A stretch of 64,000 nucleotides of DNA from Aquatica leii. Taxonomy: Eukaryota; Arthropoda; Insecta; Coleoptera; Lampyridae. The position numbers were made by a program, and so were the translations under genes. Below, one piece after another: positions 57,663-64,000 of the stretch (position 1 is its first letter; the number at the start of each line of letters is the position of its first letter). The DNA lies in NCBI GenBank assembly GCA_035610365.1, contig CM069436.1, positions 38,881,117 to 38,945,116 of the forward strand, written 5' to 3'. The notes under the pieces are model-generated. The model was not told the DNA's origin and did not search any database. It saw only the letters and a list, made by a program, of their open reading frames with translations.

Positions 57663-60119
57663 TTTTATTTTAATTACAAATGTTGTTTTTTACTTTTTAT
57701 TACAAGTATTTTGTTGTGTTTTTCAAAAGAATTGACTAAAAATATTAGTAATACTTGATGGCTTACGCGTGATTCTTTAATATTAAAAATTCTACTTTGG
57801 ATGGATAACGGCATAACATCTAAATACTTATGTACTAAGTTTAAACTCAAAACTGATTATTTTCTTGATGTGCCTAAAAATAGTTTTTTTCTTTATACGA
57901 AATTACCCATCCTACCAGGCATAGGTTAAACCTTTTGTTTTTTTTAATTTCTCTTATTTTTAAGTATAATTGCAAATGGCTTTAATGTCAGCAGACATGC
58001 AAAAGTAATATTGCAAAATGTATGTCGTATAATGAATTATAATGAAGTTGGTAACGACGTAAAATTTATTGCTAAAAAATGCGCCTAACCCATCAATCCT
58101 TTCAAAAATGCATTACGTTGTTAGTATTGCTCCGAATCTAACTATAACGCAATTTGTATATACAACAAAATAATTTATTGAATTAAAATTAAAATATATT
58201 TTATTAATGTATAATTCTAAATTTCTTATAGCTTTTATTACGTCTGTAGATTGACGTTTACGCTAATTCAAGAGTAGTACACAAAATTATCGTTTTAAAA
58301 ACACTTTTTAAAGTAATAAAACATTGAAATGAATTTTTACAAATTATAACTAAAAATTTGTCATTTTTATGCGTCTATAAAAAATGTTAAACTTGTGCTC
58401 TAACGATTTGACAGCCATCGTGTATTAATGAAATGATGGTATTAAAAAAAAACATTTTTTTAAATTAAAATTTACATTTACACATCGTTATAAGTAAATT
58501 TATGTAATAACGTTGAAGCTCTCAATACGCATAAATATTTTGTAAAAGTCAAATTAAAGTCACAACTAACTTTAAAAAATCTACATTTTCTGAAGTGACA
58601 GTTGAATAGTAGGTACCAGTTTTTTTGTATTGCTTTGAATAAATTTTTAAAACGTTGGTAAAAAAGTTTTTCTAATTATACATTAAAAACGTAAATTTTA
58701 AAAAATTTACATTTTAAAGATTATAAGGTTTTTGATTTGCTTAAGTAACAGATAATACTTAATATTAGAATTCAATACACAATAACTGGCATCAGGAAGA
58801 ACAAATAAAAGTAAAAGTTTGCGGATTTGCGAATAATGAGCAAAAAAAAAACAAATCACCACATAAACAACATTATCTGTTCTATTCATAGATGTAGAGG
58901 TGAAGTATTATTTTGAAAGATAAGTGTAAAATTACTTCAGTGTGTCGCAACTTTGCGTTTTATATTAAAACAATTACTAATGATTAACAATTTGAGTGGT
59001 AAGCTGTTAAGGTTTATAAAAATACTTTTTAGGAAGCAACTTTATTTGATGTCGATTATTGTTATTATTGATTTTTTTGTATGTGTAATTATTATTCTAG
59101 AGAAAAATACATAATTGAAAACTTTGATAGAATTATGATATGTACGAATTTAAAACATTTTTTTTAGATTTGAAATAGTGTCAAAATTAAACAAACATCT
59201 TCTAAACGTTTTTTTCAAAGCAGAATAAATCTGAAAATTAAAAAAATTATTCAAACAAATACATCACATCAAGAATAAAGTAGGATCTTTAATATAACTG
59301 GTCTTAGTATGCAATTATCTCATCAACAGACTAAAAAATACATTGCTTTAAAATTATTGTTTTTGGTTTAACAAATAACAATAAAGCAATAAAAAATGTT
59401 TAGATTATAAGTGACTTTTGGCTTAGACCTTAATTTTAGTTTTTCTTTGTGTGCCATAACAAGAAATTGTACTTGTCTATTGCCGTTTTGTCACTGGCCA
59501 TCAGTGCACCAAAGATGCAAGCTAGAACGGTTTGCAAAACGTCAGTTTGTTTCAATTTATAAACGACAGAACGGCAAAAACCAGGTTTAAACTTTTGTTA
59601 TAGCGTACAAGAAAAAAGTGCAACATTACGAAACGGTTTTAGTTAAGCTAAACGTAAACATAAACTAATGGAAAATATTTTTGTTACTATTTGCTACATT
59701 GTTAACAATGTTAACATTACAAATAAAAGATTTTTTTATGTATAAATCGTATTATCGCGCGATACAAAAAAATAACTTATGATACTAAATTCTAATAAAA
59801 AAATAAACGAAAATAATATTTAGACAATTATATTGTCTATTTGGGAAAACAATTGTCAATATATATAATAAGAAGAAGAAGAATTGAGAATTGTTTTATA
59901 TGTAACCTATTTGAAAAGTAAATCTGATATTTGAAAATTTAACCAAAAATTTTGAAATTTATGTATTGTACTCATCCACTTTTTATACTGATATGGAAAA
60001 AAAATAAAAAGGTAGTTCTAGGACCTTTAAATAACTTATACTTCACAAAATTATGTAAATACACATGAACTACTTTATTGGTAACGTTAAAAAATAAGCG
60101 GAAACAGTTATTAACTATC
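57663..60119. other. AT-rich DNA without supported genes
   Basis: No coding relic was recognised. TTGCCGTTTTGTC near 59480 and GACAGAACGGCAA near 59566 form a 13-base inverted pair with one mismatch, about 90 bases apart, too short to call. Confidence 0.4.
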
Positions 60120-61150
60120 TTCATCACTCTCAGAAAGAGAAGAATCGGTGCATTTTTCTGTTCTGGTGTTACCAGGTTTCAGGTTGTCGTACCTCTTTTG
60201 ATAAACAAAGAGATACACTTACTTAGGCTGTTAATATTTTCCAGTTTCTAATGATTTAACAAAAGTTCAAGTTTTGTATTGAAAGAAAGTCAAAAGTTGT
60301 CGGATCGATATCTTCTCGAAGGCAACGAACGTGTCAGTTACAAAAGTGTTTTAGTTTTCTTGCCAACCTGCGCAAATAATAATATAATAATTAATACATA
60401 ATAATAATATTTTTAAATTTTGAAAGTTTCCAGATTGTTGTCAATGTTTTATAATCTTTAACAGTGATTTGGATTAATATTTAAAACTTCAAATTATTCT
60501 GAAATAAACATGTATTTTTTCCGTTTCTGAATTTTGATTTGCCTGAAACATCTCTCGCAAAATAAAAGTAATTTCTTGTAAGGTCAAGATAGTTCGCACC
60601 TTTTTTTGCTGTCATCTGATCATACATGTACATGCTGGATTTTTCAGTGTCTAGTGAGTGAAGCATTAGTTTTAAATACAAAACTGTCGACAGTTGAAAA
60701 TACCACTTATAGGTAAAACTGCTACGAGCTTATTCTGTTGGAAATCCAAAGACTTGTCTTTAATACCATTATCGTTTTTACATAAAACACATTACTTTTT
60801 TTTTCTTGTAAAACATATGGGTCTGTTATAGTTTAACTTTTCCTGTGCTTGTCTTTCTTATTTTTTTTTCTTGTAGATCATGGTCTTGTAAAGAAAGTGT
60901 ATTCGCCGTTTTTAACTGTTAATTCTGGTCTTTCTATCAAAAAACTTTTTAACTGTTTCTTAATTTTATTTATTTTCCCTTCGATTTTTTTTTCTGATTT
61001 TTGATTCCACAAATTTTCCTGTTTTATCAAGAAGTGGTGTATCAGAAGTTAGTTTATAGTTTGTCATTTTATTAATTCTATTTTTTTTAATGCAATAGAG
61101 TTCACAGAAAACACCGTTGCAAAGAAAAATATCAAAACCATCAAACATAT
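60120..61150 (-). pseudogene. Possible transposase-like relic of the DNC-QN family
   Basis: On the minus strand the frame 60681-60481 reads LKLMLHSLDTEKSSMYMYDQ and TAKKGANYLDL. This resembles the segment just before the S-D-N-C-x-GQN block in the unnamed transposase-like family also seen at 6.7-8.5 kb (there DNC-x-x-QNKN). A Ser/Asp-rich tail SLSESDEDS with a stop near 60113 could be its C-terminus. The expected DNC block itself was not found, so this is tentative. Confidence 0.35.
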
Positions 61151-61364
61151 TTAGAACAAAATGTAATAATTAAAGGAATATTATTTACTTACAAAAATTA
61201 AAAATTGCGTATTCTATATTCTGAATTTTGGCCGTTGTCTAAAACATTAACATATTAAAACTTTAGAATGATAAATCTTACGATTATATTTTATTACCTG
61301 CAGATACATATTCCAAGTCACTGTTTCCATTTAACTTCTTTTTATTTTAGTAGGGTAAGCTGGG

Positions 61365-61670
61365 AGGTTCTGTGACAAGAAGAAGAGCACTCCTCCTCAC
61401 TGGCTTACATAGAGGGGTCGTTTGATCTACACATCACACAAGAGAAGGAGTATTCCTCCTCACTGACTTACGCAAAAGAAAAACAACACATTGCACAGGA
61501 AGAGGAGGAGGACGAGAAAAAGAACTTCTTCGCGTCTACTAGTTCTTTACTATACGTATTATTCCTTCTCCCTGATCTACATGCAAAGTTTCAAATGACC
61601 TAGGGTAACCTTACTTCTCCGTTACCTACACACAAAGCTTCAAATGACCTATAGTAACTTTAAATGAAAT
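61365..61670 (+). repeat. GC-richer tract with two degenerate duplications
   Basis: GAGCACTCCTCCTCACTGGC near 61387 recurs as GAGTATTCCTCCTCACTGAC near 61448, about 62 bases on. CAAAGTTTCAAATGACCTAG near 61586 recurs as CAAAGCTTCAAATGACCTAT near 61634, about 48 bases on. Between them is a purine run of GAGGA units (61500-61520). It looks like a short degenerate minisatellite. Confidence 0.6.
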
Positions 61671-62332
61671 GCAATTAAATATAGTAGACTTACATTATTT
61701 TAAGGTGTGTGTTAGTACAGTGATGGGAAATAAAGTACGCGTCAAAGACGAGTGTAAAGCTAAGCAGTTAGTAGTTGAACATTTTGCAAAAAATGTTTAA
61801 TGATTTTGTCTATTTTTTGTTCAAATGTGTACCAAATGCGCAATCAGATGCAGTCGTTAAAGTCACATCTTTAAAGGTTCACATTTTTTTGTTAACAATT
61901 GATTACAACATTGCAGTTACAAATGTTCTGGGCCTATAACGTGCTGTAAAGTAAACAAAATTACAAAAAATGTTTATTAATTTAATTACAAACAAAAATA
62001 ACAATTTATATTAAGTAGATTGTCATTTATGATTCCAATAGAAACCTACTTTACGGATGCACCCCTACACGCAAGCCTGAGTTTATTTTCTAATGCTCAA
62101 CAAGGAAAAGTACTGTCTTAGCTTCATTTATTTTTTCCGTAGAAAGATAAAAATTTACGTTTGTGCGTTTACTAAAACAAAAAAACGGAAACCATAACAA
62201 AATTTATTCATATACAATGCACGCCGCGCACGTTGAGATTTGGGGTTTTTGTTAATAATAACAGATGATAACAATATTCGAAATTAAAAAAAAAACAAAT
62301 AAATGTTTATTGGTTAGAAAGCATTAAATACA
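61671..62332. other. No supported gene
   Basis: AT-rich DNA; nothing recognised. Confidence 0.4.
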
Positions 62333-62655
62333 TACAGCGTGTATCTGATTAACAAGTTGTTAATTTAGGTGAAATTATAGTATCAATACAACCAAAAAAT
62401 GTCAAAATAAAAAATTCCATAAAACGTTTAAAAAAATCAAAATTTTGGGTCAAATAAATTGAAAATTACGGGCTTGTACCATTAAATAGTTTTTTAACAC
62501 CGTTAATAAAAAGAAATCAAAAACAACGTTACGATGTTTAATTTCTAAGAACTACACATTATTTCTCAGTAATTTGCTGACACTAAAAATAAAAATAAAT
62601 ACAAAATAATGTTATCACATAAGACGTAGCTAAATGAAATTTTTATTCTAAGAAC
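62333..62655 (+). repeat. Short dispersed repeat family, copy 3
   Basis: It starts ACAGCGTGTATCTGATTAAC like copy 1 and shares GTGAAATTATAGTATCAATA, AAAATGTCAAAATAAAAAATTC, CCATTAAATAGTTTTTT, CAGTAATTTGCTGACA and AAAATAAAAATAAATACAAA with copy 2. It is the most complete of the three copies. Confidence 0.65.
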
Positions 62656-63005
62656 AGACATGCTTTCTAATTTTTAGTGTTAGGTAGGTCAGTAAAAATA
62701 CTTGAATAAATAGATAATACTGCAGAAATACAGCTAAATATGGTTTTAAGAGAGAACTGTTATATTGAATTTGACATATAGCGAAAAATGACAAGCACGA
62801 GTAGGTTTGTGACAAGTGATTCCAATCACTGTATACAGCATAAACTTGCAAATTTTAATTTTCTAGTTCACAGACTGCTAAATTTTATTTTGAGTAAACA
62901 TAATTTAAAAAAAAACTTCATACAATAAAAGAAATTGCTACATAGAATGGATTTTCCGAAAAAGTTGTGTCAAACAATATTTGAAAACAGAATCACAAAT
63001 TACAC

Positions 63006-63322
63006 GTGAAAATCACTACCACCTTAGAACAAAATAAAAAAGATACACAAATTGTTAAATTACATAATTATGCTGCTTATAAGAAGGGTCTATCTAAGAT
63101 ATTAATAAAACACGGTAAGGATAAATGCGGAATATATAAAATAAAATGTCAAAATTGCAAGCAAGTATATGTAGAACAAACCAAGAGACCGATTAAACGA
63201 TTAAAGCATTTGGTTCACATTAAATACGTCCAACGTTGCCAGCTATATGGTTGAAAAGGGACAACAAGTAAAGATATAGGTTTAATCAAACAAGTTAGGA
63301 ATAGGAACAAACTGGATAATTA
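63006..63322 (+). pseudogene. Penelope-like element GIY-YIG endonuclease relic (second lineage)
   Basis: The 82-codon frame reads AYKKGLSKILIK, then KDKCGIYKIKCQNCKQVYVE and QTKRPIKRLKHL: the CGIYKIKCQNC zinc-binding part and the YVEQTKR core of PLE GIY-YIG domains. After the TGA at 63252 the sequence still shows LIKQVRNRNKLDN near 63280, the usual continuation. The lineage differs from the relics at 36 and 46 kb (IKCQNCKQ against LDCTDCNV). No reverse transcriptase is present. Confidence 0.72.
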
Positions 63323-63369
63323 AAAAACACAAAAAACATATTGAGATTCTGCAAACTTTTAAACGTATA

Positions 63370-63486
63370 TGACTGATGCTGCTCATCGAAACGCACAAAG
63401 TTATAGTATCTATAAATAGATTAGTTCTAATTTAATGTATTAATGTACTGTTGATGCTGATAGCATATCTATCAAAACGCGTACAG
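63370..63486 (+). ncRNA. Two weak hammerhead-like motifs after the GIY-YIG relic
   Basis: GACTGATGCTGCTCATCGAAACGC (63371 onward, here shown as GACTGATGCTGC then TCATCGAAACGC) and, about 75 bases on, GATGCTGATAGCATAT then CTATCAAAACGCG both combine a CTGAT element, a short hairpin and an AAACGC element. They lie where PLE hammerheads are expected, but the CTGAnGA core is not cleanly present and stem II is short. Tentative. Confidence 0.35.
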
Positions 63487-63559
63487 TGTTTTGTAAAGCA
63501 GTACGTTCTTGTACGGACAACATATGCTACAACAAATAATAGAAAAATAAAAATTTCAT

Positions 63560-64000
63560 TACTTAGACACATACGTTATTTTTGTAGTCTTAGAAAAAGT
63601 TTATAATACAATAAAGCTAATTAAAATTTTAAATCAGACACATATAAGTAGAATATACATCAATACGATCTGAAATATCTATAAAAAACCGAAACAAGCC
63701 ACAAGACAGCGGTCTATCACCTACTTTACTTAAAATATATATTCAAAATGCATTGAAGAACTGGATGAGAAGAAATAGTCATGGAAATTGACATCGGCCA
63801 CAGATATTTATCGGCTTTGTTTGATAACCAAGCAATGGTTGCTGATTGTAAGAAAGATGCTAACATGCTAAGAATATTTGAGAAAACATACAAAAAAGAA
63901 GAAAACTAAAGATACAAAAATACATATACATGAAATTGAAATAAATATTTGGATAGTATTATATCCGAGAGTACAAAGTAATCAGTACGCTCAACCTTCT
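63560..64000 (+). pseudogene. LINE reverse-transcriptase fragment running off the window
   Basis: VIFVVLEKVYNTIKL near 63570 corresponds to motif A (catalytic Asp lost), NQTHISRIYINTI near 63631 follows, then NIYSKCIEELD and MEIDIGHRYLSALFDNQAMV near 63781, where the YADD region is reduced to FDNQ, and ADCKKDANMLRIFEKTYKK. It is the same kind of LINE as at 28.5-31.5 kb. It continues beyond the right edge. Confidence 0.7.

Overview
The window looks like a piece of an AT-rich arthropod genome, most likely an insect. There is no bacterial gene organisation, no tRNA, rRNA or CRISPR array that I can see, and no intact host gene. What can be recognised is a dense, many-layered graveyard of transposable elements of arthropod type: DUF4817-type mariner transposases, a Transib (RAG1-like) transposase, a ZBED5-like hAT, Tc1/IS630 relics, an R1-like LINE, RTE-like LINEs and Penelope-like elements (PLEs). 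Between them lie long AT-rich stretches without supported genes.

Layout. 0-3.4 kb: hAT transposase relic with its terminal sequence, then a Tc1 relic split by a 511-bp perfect palindrome. 5.8-9.1 kb: IS630/Tc1 relic split by a 2.8-kb DNA transposon with 21-bp terminal inverted repeats. 9.5-14.8 kb: LTR-like dispersed repeat, a second repeat family, mostly empty AT-rich DNA. 15-17 kb: Transib relic. 17.8-18.2 kb: another copy of the LTR-like repeat. 19.8-21.4 kb: mariner-like element containing a ribozyme-bearing insertion. 24.1-24.4 kb: PLE fold-back unit. 25.4-26.4 kb: inverted pair of motif arrays. 28.5-31.5 kb: RTE-like LINE interrupted by an antisense R1-like LINE. 31.9-36.2 kb: LTR-like repeat, PLE 3' end, an unidentified coding relic, and a PLE GIY-YIG domain split by a nearly intact mariner. 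36.2-36.8 kb: LINE tail. 39.5 kb: MITE-like hairpin. 43.9-46.5 kb: a PLE insertion bounded by its own inverted ends. 47.1-49.9 kb: the best preserved LINE. 50.4-51.3 and 56.9-57.7 kb: mariner relics. 52.8-56.7 kb: hAT end, LTR-like repeat, pogo/Tigger-like MITE. 60-64 kb: transposase relic, short repeats, PLE endonuclease domain, LINE fragment at the edge.

The most interesting thread is a set of hammerhead-ribozyme motifs, CTGAnGA - hairpin - GAAAC - GTH, at 2.2 kb (minus), 2.5 kb (plus), 14.8 kb (minus), 20.3 kb (plus), 24.3 kb (plus), 32.9 kb (minus) and 44.0 kb (minus), with a half motif at 46.5 kb. Several sit in units whose ends are inverted copies of one another, and two lie beside GIY-YIG endonuclease relics of PLEs. 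Hammerhead ribozymes in the terminal repeats of PLEs are established knowledge. The fold-back arrangement, the 511-bp perfect palindrome with one ribozyme per strand and a 12-bp target duplication, and the graded decay of ribozyme cores across one window are the observations worth following.

Because nearly everything here is mobile, the order of insertion can be read from the nesting: a PLE was invaded by a mariner, an RTE-like LINE by an R1-like LINE, a mariner by a ribozyme unit, a Tc1 by the palindrome, and an IS630-type element by the 2.8-kb transposon. No functional cooperation between genes is implied.
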